A stretch of 64,000 nucleotides of DNA from NCBI GenBank assembly GCA_029975055.1, contig JARKPU010000022.1, forward strand, positions 303,703 to 367,702. The letters are read 5' to 3'. The stretch comes from Anaerolinea sp. Lineage in GTDB: Bacteria > Chloroflexota > Anaerolineae > Anaerolineales > Anaerolineaceae. The notes below the pieces were generated by a model. That model made no database searches. It saw only the letters and a list, made by a program, of their open reading frames with translations, and was not told the origin of the DNA. This document shows, in pieces, positions 44,030 through 52,259 of this stretch (positions are counted from its first letter, which is position 1; each line of letters starts with the position of its first letter). A program made the position numbers and the translations under genes.

Positions 44030-44494
44030 ATGATCATTTCCACGCTCGATCACTTGCCCCCCCGCATGGCTCTCACCCCCAGCCTGCGCAAAGCGCTCGA
44101 TTTCCTCGCCGCGCACCGCACCGGCGAGGGGCTGCCCGCCCGCCTGGAGGTGGACGGCGCGCGGGTCTACGCCATGCTGCAATCCTTCGAGACATCTCCC
44201 GCCGGCCCGCTGGTGGAGCTGGAAGCCCACCGCCGGTACATCGACATCCAATACGTCGTCTCCGGCGGCGAGGTGATGGGCTGGGCGCACCTCTCCGCCG
44301 TGCAGAGCTTGAGCGCCTACAACCCGGAGAAGGACGTCCAGACCGGAACGCTCCCCGCCGCCGAGGTCTCTCCGGTGCTGGTGCGCGCCGGGCAGGCGTG
44401 CGTCTTCTTCCCTGAAGATGCCCACGCCCCCAAGCTGGCCTGGGGCAAACCGGATAAGGTTGTTAAAATTGTAGTGAAGGTAGCAGTGGAGTAA
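44030..44494 (+). CDS. YhcH/YjgK/YiaL family protein
   Basis: A 154-residue cupin-like protein of the DUF386 group. It shows LEAHRRYIDIQYVVSGGEVMG and CVFFPEDAHAPKLAWGKPDKVVKIVVKV, which carry the His/Glu residues of the metal site. Relatives take part in sialic-acid or anomeric sugar metabolism, and one is the beta subunit of the evolved beta-galactosidase. The substrate here is unknown. The DUF3267 gene follows on the same strand after 63 nt. Confidence 0.88.
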   Translation: MIISTLDHLPPRMALTPSLRKALDFLAAHRTGEGLPARLEVDGARVYAMLQSFETSPAGPLVELEAHRRYIDIQYVVSGGEVMGWAHLSAVQSLSAYNPEKDVQTGTLPAAEVSPVLVRAGQACVFFPEDAHAPKLAWGKPDKVVKIVVKVAVE

Positions 44495-44557
44495 GATGAA
44501 ACCCGCCCTTGCCTTCGTCCAAACTTCACATGCCGCGCTTGCGGCCCCGGAGGCGGC

Positions 44558-45166
44558 ATGAGAACCCCCACGCGCAGCCTCCCGGAGGGTTACCGGCCCA
44601 CCAAGGAGATCAACCTCTTCAAAGACCGCGCCCTGGCGCTTGGCCTGAACATCGCGGCCATCATCCTCTTCCTGGTCATCTTCGGGCTGCTGGGCGTGCT
44701 GGTCAACCGCGTGCGCCCCGGCCTGCTCGGCGACACGCTCGATATCGTCATCGGCCCCGGGCTGCTGCTCTCGCTGCTCAAGATCGTCGCGCTCGCCGCG
44801 GGGGTCATCCTCCTGCACGAACTTGTCCACGGGCTGTTCTTCTGGCTCTTCACCGGCAGCCGCCCGGCCTTTGGGCTGCGCCTCGCCTACGCTTACGCCG
44901 CCGCGCCCGATTGGTACATTCCCCGCGCCATCTACCGCGTGATCGGCCTGGCCCCGCTCGTGCTCATCGGCGCGGCCTGCCTGCTGCTGCTGGCGGTGGC
45001 CCCGGCGGGCTGGATTCTCCCGCTGGCGCTGGCCCTCTCGCTCAACACCTCCGGCGCGGTGGGCGACTTGCTGATCATCGCGGTGGTCAATCGCAGCGCA
45101 CCGGGCTGCCTGGTCAACGACCGCGGCGAAGGGGTCATCATCTACGAGCCCGACCTGGGAGGATGA
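44558..45166 (+). CDS. DUF3267 putative zincin membrane protein
   Basis: A 202-residue membrane protein with four hydrophobic segments. The HExxH motif HELVHGLFFWLF lies at the start of the third segment. GLRLAYAYAAAPDWYIPR and the late NTSGAVGDLLIIAVV (with Asp) match the DUF3267 pattern. These are thought to be intramembrane zinc peptidases, related to site-2-like enzymes, but their substrates are unknown. It probably follows the YhcH gene in one transcript. Confidence 0.82.
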   Translation: MRTPTRSLPEGYRPTKEINLFKDRALALGLNIAAIILFLVIFGLLGVLVNRVRPGLLGDTLDIVIGPGLLLSLLKIVALAAGVILLHELVHGLFFWLFTGSRPAFGLRLAYAYAAAPDWYIPRAIYRVIGLAPLVLIGAACLLLLAVAPAGWILPLALALSLNTSGAVGDLLIIAVVNRSAPGCLVNDRGEGVIIYEPDLGG

Positions 45167-45233
45167 AAGAAGTCATTCCCTCCTCTTCAGGGATAGTTCA
45201 GGAGAGGTTCTTCCCTCCCCATCAGTATATGAT

Positions 45234-45342
45234 GGTGCGCTCAACGATCGAGCGCACCCTACAAAGGCTTTCATGCTGAAGCCGGTGCAACCCCCACCCT
45301 GGCCCTCCCTCCAAAATCGTCGCGACGATTTTTGGGGGAGGG
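45234..45342. repeat. Two hairpins between DUF3267 and dppC genes
   Basis: GGTGCGCTC-AACGATC-GAGCGCACC (45234-45258) resembles a single family B unit. CCCTCCCTCCAAAATCGTC and GACGATTTTTGGGGGAGGG (45303-45342) form a long near-perfect stem. They lie in the 227-nt gap between convergent genes and probably stop transcription on one or both strands. Confidence 0.65.
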
Positions 45343-45393
45343 TTTGGATAGGGGGTCTGTCCGTCGAGTCTGTTGTCTCGCTAACCGGAATAA

Positions 45394-46326
45394 TTACGCG
45401 TTGCTGCCGCGCAGGCGCGGGTCGAGCGCATCGCGCAGGCCGTCGCCCAGCAGGTTGAAGCTCAACACCGTCAGCATAATCGCCAGGCCCGGGAAGAACA
45501 CCAGGTGCGGGGCGTTGAACACGCTGTTCTTCTCCTCGCCCAGCATCAGCCCCCACTCGGGGCGCGGCGGCTCGGCGCCCAGCCCGAGGAAAGAGAGCGC
45601 CGCCGCATCGATGATCGCCCCGGCGATGCCCAGCGTGCCCTGCACGATCAACGGGGTGATCGCGTTCGGCAGGATGCGCAGGAAGAGCACGTGCAGCCCG
45701 CCGGCGCCCAGCGCGCGCGAAGCCTGCACATACTCCAGGTCGCGCACCTGCAGCACCGTGGAGCGCACCAGGCGCGCATAACGCGGAATGGAGACGATCC
45801 CAATCGCTAAAAGCGCGTTGATCAGCCCGGTGCCCAGCACCGCCACAATGGCGATCGCCAGCAGCAGGCTTGGGAACGCCATCAACACGTCCATCGAACG
45901 CATCAGGATGTTATCCACCCAGCCGCCCGCATAGGCCGAAAGCGCGCCGATCAGCCCTCCGATGAGGATGGCGAAGGTGATGGTGGCAAAACCCACCTGC
46001 AGCGAGAGGCGCGATCCAAACAGCACACGCGAAAACAGGTCGCGGCTGTTGCTGTCGATGCCGAAGATGTGCTGCGGCTGGTCGGCAGGGCAGCCCAGCA
46101 GGTGAATGCAGGGTGCAGAGCGCCGCTTGGCGCCCAACTGGCGGGCGTAGGGGTCGTAAGGGGCGATCAACGGGGCAAAGATCGCGATCAAGACCATGAA
46201 GCCCAGAATCACCATGCCAATCTGCGCGGAGCGGTGCTTGACGAGCCTGCGCAGCGCTTCACGGGTGGGCGACATGCGCCGCATATTGGCTTCGGTGGAT
46301 GAGGCGGTTAAGGTGGCTGCGCTCAT
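45394..46326 (-). CDS. Peptide/oligopeptide ABC transporter permease, DppC type
   Basis: A 310-residue permease with six hydrophobic helices. The N-terminal OppC_N segment is RSAQIGMVILGFMVLIAIFA. The coupling loop is ASRALGAGGLHVLFLRILPN, and GDGLRDALDPRLRG is the classical DppC/OppC C-terminus. It partners the DppB-type protein encoded just upstream. ATP-binding subunits are missing in this window. It is the last gene of the operon starting at 49.2 kb. Confidence 0.93.
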   Translation of the reverse strand: MSAATLTASSTEANMRRMSPTREALRRLVKHRSAQIGMVILGFMVLIAIFAPLIAPYDPYARQLGAKRRSAPCIHLLGCPADQPQHIFGIDSNSRDLFSRVLFGSRLSLQVGFATITFAILIGGLIGALSAYAGGWVDNILMRSMDVLMAFPSLLLAIAIVAVLGTGLINALLAIGIVSIPRYARLVRSTVLQVRDLEYVQASRALGAGGLHVLFLRILPNAITPLIVQGTLGIAGAIIDAAALSFLGLGAEPPRPEWGLMLGEEKNSVFNAPHLVFFPGLAIMLTVLSFNLLGDGLRDALDPRLRGSNA

Positions 46327-46360
46327 GAAAGTTGACTCTCGCTTCTAACGGGATGGGTCG

Positions 46361-47437
46361 TCATTCCAGGCGGATGCGCGGGTCGAGATACGCATAGGAT
46401 AGGTCCACCACCAGGTTGGCGATGATAAAGATCATGGCGACGACCAGGGTAAAGCCCTGCACCACGGGGTAATCGCGCGCCAGGATGGCAGACACGAGCG
46501 CCGTGCCCACCCCCGGCAGAGAAAAGACCGTCTCGGTGAGCACCGCGCCCGAAAGCAGCGAGCCGACCTCCAGGCCGATGATCGTGACGATCGGCACCAT
46601 CGCGTTGCGCATGGCGTGCCGCGAGATCACCTTGTTATACACCAGGCCTTTCGCGCGCGCCGTGCGGATATAATCGAGGCCGAGCACTTCCAGCAGGCTC
46701 GAACGCGTCATGCGCGCGATAATCGCCATCGGGATCGTCCCCACCGCCACCGCCGGAAGGATCAGGTGCTTGAGCCCGTCGCCGAAAGGCTGCCAGTTGC
46801 CGGTGATCAGGCTGTTGAACAGCAAGGAATTGGAGAGGAAATCCACGGCGAACTTCTTCACCCCGCTGATTCCGGTCAAATCCCAATACTTGACCAGCGG
46901 GGTGAGCGCAATGCCCGAGGTCAACCGCCCGGAAGGCGGCAGCGAAAGCGGGGTGTCTTTGAGCAGGAGCGCGAAGATGTAGGCCAGCACCAGCCCAAGC
47001 ACAAAGACGGGCATCGAAACGCCGATGTTGGCGATCATCATCGTGAGCGAATCGATGAAAGTATTGCGCTTTAGGGCCGAAATGACACCCAGAGAGATAC
47101 CCACCACCGTCGAGAAGATCATCGCCACGATCGTCAGCTCGATCGTCAGCGGCAGCCGCTCCGAAAGCAGGTCCATCACCGGGCGGCCAAAACGCAGCGA
47201 CATGCCGAAATCGCCCTTCGCCATGTTGAGCAGGTAGCGCCCAAACTGGACGAAAATGTTGTCGTTCAGCCCGTAGCGCTCCTTGAATGCATTGCAGGTG
47301 GCTTCGGTGGCCTTTTCGCCGAGCATCGCTTTACACGCATCGCCGGGGATCGCGCGCACAATAATAAAAGTGACCAGCACAATGCCGATCAACACGGGGA
47401 CGAGCAGAATCAAACGTCGCGCCACAAATTGAAGCAT
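46361..47437 (-). CDS. Peptide/oligopeptide ABC transporter permease, DppB type
   Basis: A 358-residue permease with six to seven helices. It opens with MLQFVARRLILLVPVLIGIV, and the coupling loop is TARAKGLVYNKVISRHAMRN. The C-terminus VDLSYAYLDPRIRLE is the usual DppB/OppB end. It is longer than most DppB proteins because of an extracytoplasmic loop (residues 150-215). It forms the membrane channel with the DppC-type protein 34 nt downstream. Confidence 0.93.
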   Translation of the reverse strand: MLQFVARRLILLVPVLIGIVLVTFIIVRAIPGDACKAMLGEKATEATCNAFKERYGLNDNIFVQFGRYLLNMAKGDFGMSLRFGRPVMDLLSERLPLTIELTIVAMIFSTVVGISLGVISALKRNTFIDSLTMMIANIGVSMPVFVLGLVLAYIFALLLKDTPLSLPPSGRLTSGIALTPLVKYWDLTGISGVKKFAVDFLSNSLLFNSLITGNWQPFGDGLKHLILPAVAVGTIPMAIIARMTRSSLLEVLGLDYIRTARAKGLVYNKVISRHAMRNAMVPIVTIIGLEVGSLLSGAVLTETVFSLPGVGTALVSAILARDYPVVQGFTLVVAMIFIIANLVVDLSYAYLDPRIRLE

Positions 47438-47455
47438 GCACTATGCTCCGTGGGA

Positions 47456-47497
47456 ATAAAAAGGTGGCTTGGGGGCCTTGCGGCCGCCCAAGCCACC
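47456..47497 (-). terminator. Intercistronic terminator/attenuator after the binding-protein gene
   Basis: On the minus strand, GGTGGCTTGGG pairs with CCCAAGCCACC and is followed by TTTTTATT. It lies 12 nt after the binding-protein stop and before dppB. Partial termination here would give more binding protein than permease, a common design in such operons. Confidence 0.75.
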
Positions 47498-47509
47498 CGG
47501 TTGGGCGGG

Positions 47510-49246
47510 TTATTCCCCGTTCAGGAATTTTCCGAAGAAGGCTCCGAAGTACTCGAAGGTGCCCGTGCGGCCCTTGTGATTGGGGTCCTTCGCATCCCAC
47601 TGGGAGACAAAGGTCGCCACCACATCGTTCGCATCGAGCGCGGCGCCGTTATGGAACTTGACGCCCGGGCGCAGTTTGAAGACCCACTCGGTCGCATCCG
47701 CGTTCACGGTGTAGCTTTCCGCCAGGGCGGGCTCCACCTCGACGCTGCCGACCTTGTAATCATACAGCGGTTCCCAAACCTGCAGGCAGGCGCGCAGCGT
47801 CTCGCCGTCGGTCTCGTCCGAGCACCACAGCGCAGCCGGTTCACCGTTCTGCATCCAGACGATCTTGCCGGTGCCGTTCGAAATCACACCGAATTTCTCG
47901 TTGTTCAGCGGGCTGGCGGCCACGCCTTCCTCGCCGGCCTTGAAGGCAATCGCCGAAACGGCGTGCGAGATCGGGATCATCGGGACGTGCTCTTTGAGGG
48001 CCGCGTTCGCCTGGTCATAGAGCTTCTGGCGTTCGGCCGGGTCGGCAATCTTCGCAGCCGCGCGGATCGGATCGGCAATATCGGGGAAGAGCGTGCCGAA
48101 CTGCTTGTTGGCGTCGTTGGCGAAGTGATAATCGTAGAAGTTGGTCGCATCCGGGTAGTCGGCGCCCCAGCCTAACAGGTAGAAGGCTTTCTCACCGGCC
48201 GAGGTCGCGTCGATGAACGCGGTGGATTCAACTTCTTCCAGCTTCACTTTCACGCCGATCTCGGCGAGCTGGGCCTGGATCTCCTGAGCCACCTTATCGG
48301 GGGTGGCCAGGTAGCTGCGCACCACGTTGCGGAAGGAAAGGGTCACTTCCTGGTTGAAGTCGAAGCCGGCTTCGGTGAGTAGGGCCTTGGCGGCATCCTT
48401 GTTATAAGAGTAGTAGGCCGGGGTGTTGGAATACCCGGGTTTCAGCGCCGGCGGGACGAAAACATTCGCCACGATCGAACCCACGGGCAGGTATTCATCC
48501 ACGATGCGCTGCCGGTCAATCGCCTGGGCAAAGGCCTGGCGCACCTTCTCGTTATTGAAGGGGGGCAGGTCCACATTGAAGCCGACATAGAAGATGTTCA
48601 ACGGGTCGCGCGGGTAGAGCGCCAGGGTCGAATCGTTCTGGATGGTCTCGAAATCTTCCGGGGCGGGGTTGTCGATGCCGTCCACGTTGCCCGACTGGAG
48701 TTCCAGCAGGCGCTGAGCCGACTGCTCGGACCAGCGGAAGATGACGGTCTTCTCCTTGGCTTTCTCGCCCCAGTAATCGGGGTTGGCCTCGAAGGTCACA
48801 TTGTCGCCGCGCGTCCACGAGGCCACTTTATAGGGGCCGGTGCCGTTGGGGTTGTCGCTCATCTTCACCGAGTCGCCGCCCATCTGATCCAGATAGTCTT
48901 TATCGGCGATCGAGAAGACGTTGAAGGCCACCTTCGAGAGGAAGGCCGGGTCGGGGTAGCACAGGGTGAATTTCACGGTCAGTTCATCGACCGCCTCGAT
49001 GGACTTGAACTCACCGCCGTAATCGCAGCTGGGCGCTTCCACCTTCATCGGTTCGTAGGCGGGCGCAGCCTCGGTGGGGGTTGCTTCGGGAGCTTTGGTC
49101 GGCTCGGGGGCCTTGGTTGGCTCGGGGGCGGTCGTCGGAGCCGCGGTCGGCTCCGCGGGGGCGGTGGCTTGCGGCTGGCAGGCTGCCAGGAGCAGGCTTA
49201 ACACCATCAATAACCCTACAACATTGAACAACGATCTCTTATTCAC
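47510..49246 (-). CDS. Peptide-binding lipoprotein of ABC transporter (SBP family 5)
   Basis: A 578-residue lipoprotein. The signal ends in SLLLAAC, followed by a Thr/Pro/Ala-rich linker of about 40 residues (PTAAPTTAPEPTKAPEPTKA). The binding domain shows GTGPYKVASWTRGDNVTFEA and VRQAFAQAIDRQRIVDEYL. The family binds peptides, nickel or related ligands outside the cell. The start is the GTG at 49246, since AAAGGAGG stands nine nt before it; longer readings have no signal peptide. It has dppB and dppC downstream and a near-consensus promoter upstream. Confidence 0.92.
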   Translation of the reverse strand: MNKRSLFNVVGLLMVLSLLLAACQPQATAPAEPTAAPTTAPEPTKAPEPTKAPEATPTEAAPAYEPMKVEAPSCDYGGEFKSIEAVDELTVKFTLCYPDPAFLSKVAFNVFSIADKDYLDQMGGDSVKMSDNPNGTGPYKVASWTRGDNVTFEANPDYWGEKAKEKTVIFRWSEQSAQRLLELQSGNVDGIDNPAPEDFETIQNDSTLALYPRDPLNIFYVGFNVDLPPFNNEKVRQAFAQAIDRQRIVDEYLPVGSIVANVFVPPALKPGYSNTPAYYSYNKDAAKALLTEAGFDFNQEVTLSFRNVVRSYLATPDKVAQEIQAQLAEIGVKVKLEEVESTAFIDATSAGEKAFYLLGWGADYPDATNFYDYHFANDANKQFGTLFPDIADPIRAAAKIADPAERQKLYDQANAALKEHVPMIPISHAVSAIAFKAGEEGVAASPLNNEKFGVISNGTGKIVWMQNGEPAALWCSDETDGETLRACLQVWEPLYDYKVGSVEVEPALAESYTVNADATEWVFKLRPGVKFHNGAALDANDVVATFVSQWDAKDPNHKGRTGTFEYFGAFFGKFLNGE

Positions 49247-49383
49247 AGTCTCTCCTCCTTTAGCGAATTCGGTCAAACTGTGCCTGAGGGTCAGGCAGAG
49301 ATAGGCAACAACGCCACTGTTTCTGGGCAACACCTCCTGTCTTCTATGCGGTTGTCACTCAATCCCCACTGGAATAATCGCTG

Positions 49384-49411
49384 ATTATACCGACATACGA
49401 GGATTTGTCAA
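49384..49411 (-). promoter_or_regulatory. Sigma-70-type promoter of the peptide transporter operon
   Basis: TTGACA and TATAAT on the minus strand are separated by 16 nt (49406-49411 and 49384-49389). Both hexamers are perfect. The mRNA would start near 49377, giving a leader of about 130 nt before the GTG at 49246. The rest of the 49247-49638 gap (392 nt) shows no gene or RNA I can support. Confidence 0.75.
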
Positions 49412-49638
49412 AGGGAAAGGAAGGAGCAGCAATTGGATTATAGCTTTAACGACAACCCGCCGATGGATGTGACAGTCTGGTTTCTGATCAGCACCCATCG
49501 CCTTCACCTCTCTTTGACCTCTTGGCTCGCAGGCCAATCCTCTACTACGAATATACACTATTTTACGAGGATTCGGCAAATCTATCACAACAATTGCCCT
49601 CCATGCTGGTAAAATCACTGTGAAGTGAAAGCCAGCGT

Positions 49639-50079
49639 ATGCCCGAAGCCAACGAACTGAGCGAAATCATCATCCACGTGCTCGACCTGCCCGCGGAGCT
49701 TGCCTTTTACCGCGATCTGCTCGGCCTGCGGTTGATTCCCGCCGATCCGGGCGACGGCGCGCGCACCCGGCTCGACGCAGGCGCTTGCACGCTGGCCCTC
49801 GATGCCAGCCAGACCCCGGCTCCGCTGCCCGGGCGCATGCGCCTCGTCTTCCGCGTGCCGGATGTGATCTTCACCCGCAAAGACCTGCTGGCCCGCGGCG
49901 TGCAGCTTGGCCCGCTCTACGAACCCGCCCCCGGCTGGCTGGCCTGTGACGGCAGCGACCCCGAAGGCAACCCCTTCAGCCTGCAGAGCAGCACCGACGG
50001 CGCCGTCATCACCACCACGACCGTCTTCCCCACCATCAACGTGCCCAACACCTCCAGCCGCCGGGTGTGGACCGTCTGA
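49639..50079 (+). CDS. VOC/glyoxalase-like domain protein
   Basis: A 146-residue protein with two beta-alpha-beta-beta-beta modules: IIIHVLDLPAELAFYRDLLG, then MRLVFRVPDVIFTRKDLLARG and GWLACDGSDPEGNPFSLQSS. The metal ligands usual for the first and last strands are His (IIHVLD) and possibly Glu (DPEGN). The superfamily includes glyoxalases, ring-opening dioxygenases and resistance proteins. The reaction is unknown. It is followed at 10 nt by the MGMT gene, so they are probably co-transcribed. Confidence 0.82.
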   Translation: MPEANELSEIIIHVLDLPAELAFYRDLLGLRLIPADPGDGARTRLDAGACTLALDASQTPAPLPGRMRLVFRVPDVIFTRKDLLARGVQLGPLYEPAPGWLACDGSDPEGNPFSLQSSTDGAVITTTTVFPTINVPNTSSRRVWTV

Positions 50080-50089
50080 CCGCCCCGCC

Positions 50090-50599
50090 ATGCAAAACGC
50101 ACTCTTCTCCCAACCCCGCGTGCTTTGGTCTGACCGTCTGCCCCAAACGCCCATCGGCCCGGTGTGGGTGGCGGTTTCGAGCCTGGGGCTGGCGCGCGTC
50201 GTCATCGGCGCGCCCATCGAAGCCGCCGCCCAGGGAAAAAGCCCCGCGCTGCTTGCGCTGGCTTTGCGCCAGCTGGACGAGTACTTCCAGCGCAAGCGCG
50301 AGCAGTTCGACCTGCCCATCGATTGGAGCGGCCTGGCGCCCTTCAACCTGCGTGCGCTGCGGGCCTGCGCCGAAATCCCCTACGGGCAGGTCCGCACCTA
50401 TGCGCAGCTGGCGGCCCAGCTCGGCAGCCCGCGCGCGGGCAGGGCAGTCGGCGCCGCCATGGCGGGTAACCCGGTGCCCATTGTGGTGCCCTGCCACCGC
50501 GTGGTGGGCAGCGACGGCAAGCTGCACGGCTACGGCGCACCGGGCGGCATCCAAACCAAAGCCTTCCTCCTGCGCCTGGAGGGCGGCCTGAGCATCTGA
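50090..50599 (+). CDS. ogt: Methylated-DNA-protein-cysteine methyltransferase
   Basis: A 169-residue suicide repair protein that takes O6-alkyl groups from guanine. The acceptor cysteine is in PIVVPCHRVVGSDGKLHGYG. The helix-turn-helix region is IPYGQVRTYAQLAAQLGSPRAG, with the arginine finger RAVGAAMAGNP. The N-terminal half is short (80 residues), as in Ogt. The ATG is 10 nt after the VOC stop, and the ACT gene follows. All three form a likely operon with era further on. Confidence 0.93.
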   Translation: MQNALFSQPRVLWSDRLPQTPIGPVWVAVSSLGLARVVIGAPIEAAAQGKSPALLALALRQLDEYFQRKREQFDLPIDWSGLAPFNLRALRACAEIPYGQVRTYAQLAAQLGSPRAGRAVGAAMAGNPVPIVVPCHRVVGSDGKLHGYGAPGGIQTKAFLLRLEGGLSI

Positions 50600-50618
50600 G
50601 CGCCATGGAGCATTGCCT

Positions 50619-50999
50619 TTGAACCTCGACATGCGCGTCCTCCCCGGCGAACTGGCCGTTTGCCGCCTCGATCCAAGCGCCGGGCTGCCCGCCTGGGCCA
50701 TGCACGGGCCCTTCACCGCCTTCACGCGCACCGCCGACGAGCTTTCGGTGATCTGCCCGCAGGAATGCGTCCCTGCCGGCGTGCTGCGCGAGCCGGGCTG
50801 GCGCGCGCTCAAGGTGGCCGGGCCGCTCGGGTTCACCATGGTGGGCGTGCTGGCGGGCATCGCCGGGGCGCTGGCCGGGGCGCAGATCAGCCTGTTCGCC
50901 GTCTCCACCTTCGATACCGACTACATCCTCGTCAAACAGGCCGACCTGCCCGGCGCGCTCCAGGCCCTGCGGGCTGCCGGCTATGGGGTGAAGGAATAG
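50619..50999 (+). CDS. ACT-domain protein (COG3603 type)
   Basis: A 127-residue protein of two ACT-like halves: LPGELAVCRLDPSAGLPAWA (residues 9-28), TADELSVICPQECVP, then FTMVGVLAGIAGALAGAQIS and STFDTDYILVK. Such small ACT proteins bind amino acids, and the fold is shared with CASTOR-type arginine sensors. The function here is unknown. The start codon is uncertain: TTG 50619 has GGAG eight nt upstream and gives MNLDMRVLPG, while ATG 50631 is the alternative. Confidence 0.82.
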   Translation: MNLDMRVLPGELAVCRLDPSAGLPAWAMHGPFTAFTRTADELSVICPQECVPAGVLREPGWRALKVAGPLGFTMVGVLAGIAGALAGAQISLFAVSTFDTDYILVKQADLPGALQALRAAGYGVKE

Positions 51000-51090
51000 C
51001 CGGGCGCGCAGCGAGCGGCCGCCCCGGCCCCTGCCCGCCTGGTTGCCCGAACGCCAGACAGACAACGAGAGAAGAATTGATAAACAGATC

Positions 51091-52164
51091 ATGAATACAC
51101 CTGACTCCAGCCTTTCCCCCAGCTTCAAATCCGGCTTTGTCGCCGTCATCGGGCGGCCCAACGTGGGCAAGAGCACCCTGATGAACGCCTTCCTGCAGCA
51201 GAAGGTCGCCGCCGTCTCGCCGCGCCCGCAGACCACCCGCCGCCGCCAGCTGGGCATCCTCACCCTGCCCGAAGCGCAGGTCATCTTTGTCGATACGCCC
51301 GGCATTCACAAGCCCGTCCACAAGCTGGGCGAGGTGATGAACCAGATCGCCCTCGACGCGCTCAAGGATGCCGACGTGGTGCTCTGGCTGGTGGATGCCT
51401 CCGCGCGCCCCAACCCCGAAGACGAGCTGGCTGCCGCCCGCCTGGCCGAGGCCGGCGCCGACGGCGCCCTCAAGGTGGTCCTGGCCTTGAATAAGATCGA
51501 CCTCGTCTCCGATGAACAGCGCCCCGTGCGCCTGGAAGAGTACCGCTCGCTCTACCCCCAGGCGTTCGTGGTGATGGTCTCGGCTTCCAGCGGCTACCAG
51601 ATCGACTCCCTGCTGCAAGCCATCCTCGACCGGCTGCCCCCCGGCCCGCCCTATTACGACGAAGACCAGGTGACCGACCTCTACGAGCGCGACATCGCCG
51701 CCGACCTGGTGCGCGAGGCCGTGCTGCGCCACCTCAAAGATGAAGTGCCGCACTCCACCGCCGTGCGCATCGAGGAATACAAGGAGCGCTCGGAAGATAC
51801 GGCCTACATCGCCGCCACGCTGCTGGTGGAGCGCGAGTCGCAGAAGCCGATTGTCATCGGCAAAGGCGGCGAGATGCTCAAACGCATCGGCACCACCGCC
51901 CGCCAGGAGATCGAAAAGATGAGCGGGCGCACCGTCTTCCTCGACCTGCACGTCAAAGTGCTGGAAAACTGGCGCGACAATCCCGCCCTGCTCAAGCGGC
52001 TGGGCTACACTCCCTCGGCAAAACCAGAACCTCCGGAATGGTGGGGTCATAGGATCGACCGCACCCTACGGGAATCGGGGGGCATGGTAGGGTGCAGGCG
52101 CTTTGGACTGCACCTTTTGACCGATGAAAGAGGGTGCGGTCTGCGAGAATCGGGGATATGGTAG
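51091..52164 (+). CDS. era: GTPase Era with repeat-derived C-terminal extension
   Basis: A 357-residue protein. G1 is GRPNVGKST, G2 contains RPQTTRRR, G3 DTPGIHKP and G4 NKIDLVSD. The KH domain (EKPIVIGKGG-like, here QKPIVIGKGGEMLKRIG) ends near VLENWRDNPALLKRLGY. Era binds 16S rRNA and helps 30S assembly in the cytoplasm. Normal Era ends about residue 305-310. Residues from about 310 on (EWWGHRIDRTLRES and beyond, about 48 residues) are translated from a family B repeat cluster. No Shine-Dalgarno is clear at ATG 51091, but the protein starts properly there. Confidence 0.94.
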   Translation: MNTPDSSLSPSFKSGFVAVIGRPNVGKSTLMNAFLQQKVAAVSPRPQTTRRRQLGILTLPEAQVIFVDTPGIHKPVHKLGEVMNQIALDALKDADVVLWLVDASARPNPEDELAAARLAEAGADGALKVVLALNKIDLVSDEQRPVRLEEYRSLYPQAFVVMVSASSGYQIDSLLQAILDRLPPGPPYYDEDQVTDLYERDIAADLVREAVLRHLKDEVPHSTAVRIEEYKERSEDTAYIAATLLVERESQKPIVIGKGGEMLKRIGTTARQEIEKMSGRTVFLDLHVKVLENWRDNPALLKRLGYTPSAKPEPPEWWGHRIDRTLRESGGMVGCRRFGLHLLTDERGCGLRESGIW

Positions 52165-52236
52165 GGTGCAGTCGCTTTGGACTGCACCTTTTGACGGGTG
52201 AAAGAGGGTGCGGTCATAAAATCGACCGCACCCTGC
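52041..52236. repeat. Family B tandem hairpin cluster, second copy
   Basis: Four to five units of GGTGCRGTC / GACCGCACC and GGTGCAGGCGCTTTGGACTGCACC, spaced 45-50 bp apart and in the opposite orientation to the cluster at 26734. The linkers TTTTGACGGGTGAAAGAGG and TACGGGAATCGGGG match those at 26.7 kb. The first 120 bp are inside the era reading frame. Confidence 0.9.
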
Positions 52237-52259
52237 GGGGAAGGCTGGGCCGCGCCAAC

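Noticed and set aside
49385..49618. A 77-codon reading frame upstream of the peptide-binding gene
   Set aside because: It overlaps the promoter and has no family match. A 37-codon leader peptide inside it has a weak ribosome site, but nothing else supports it.
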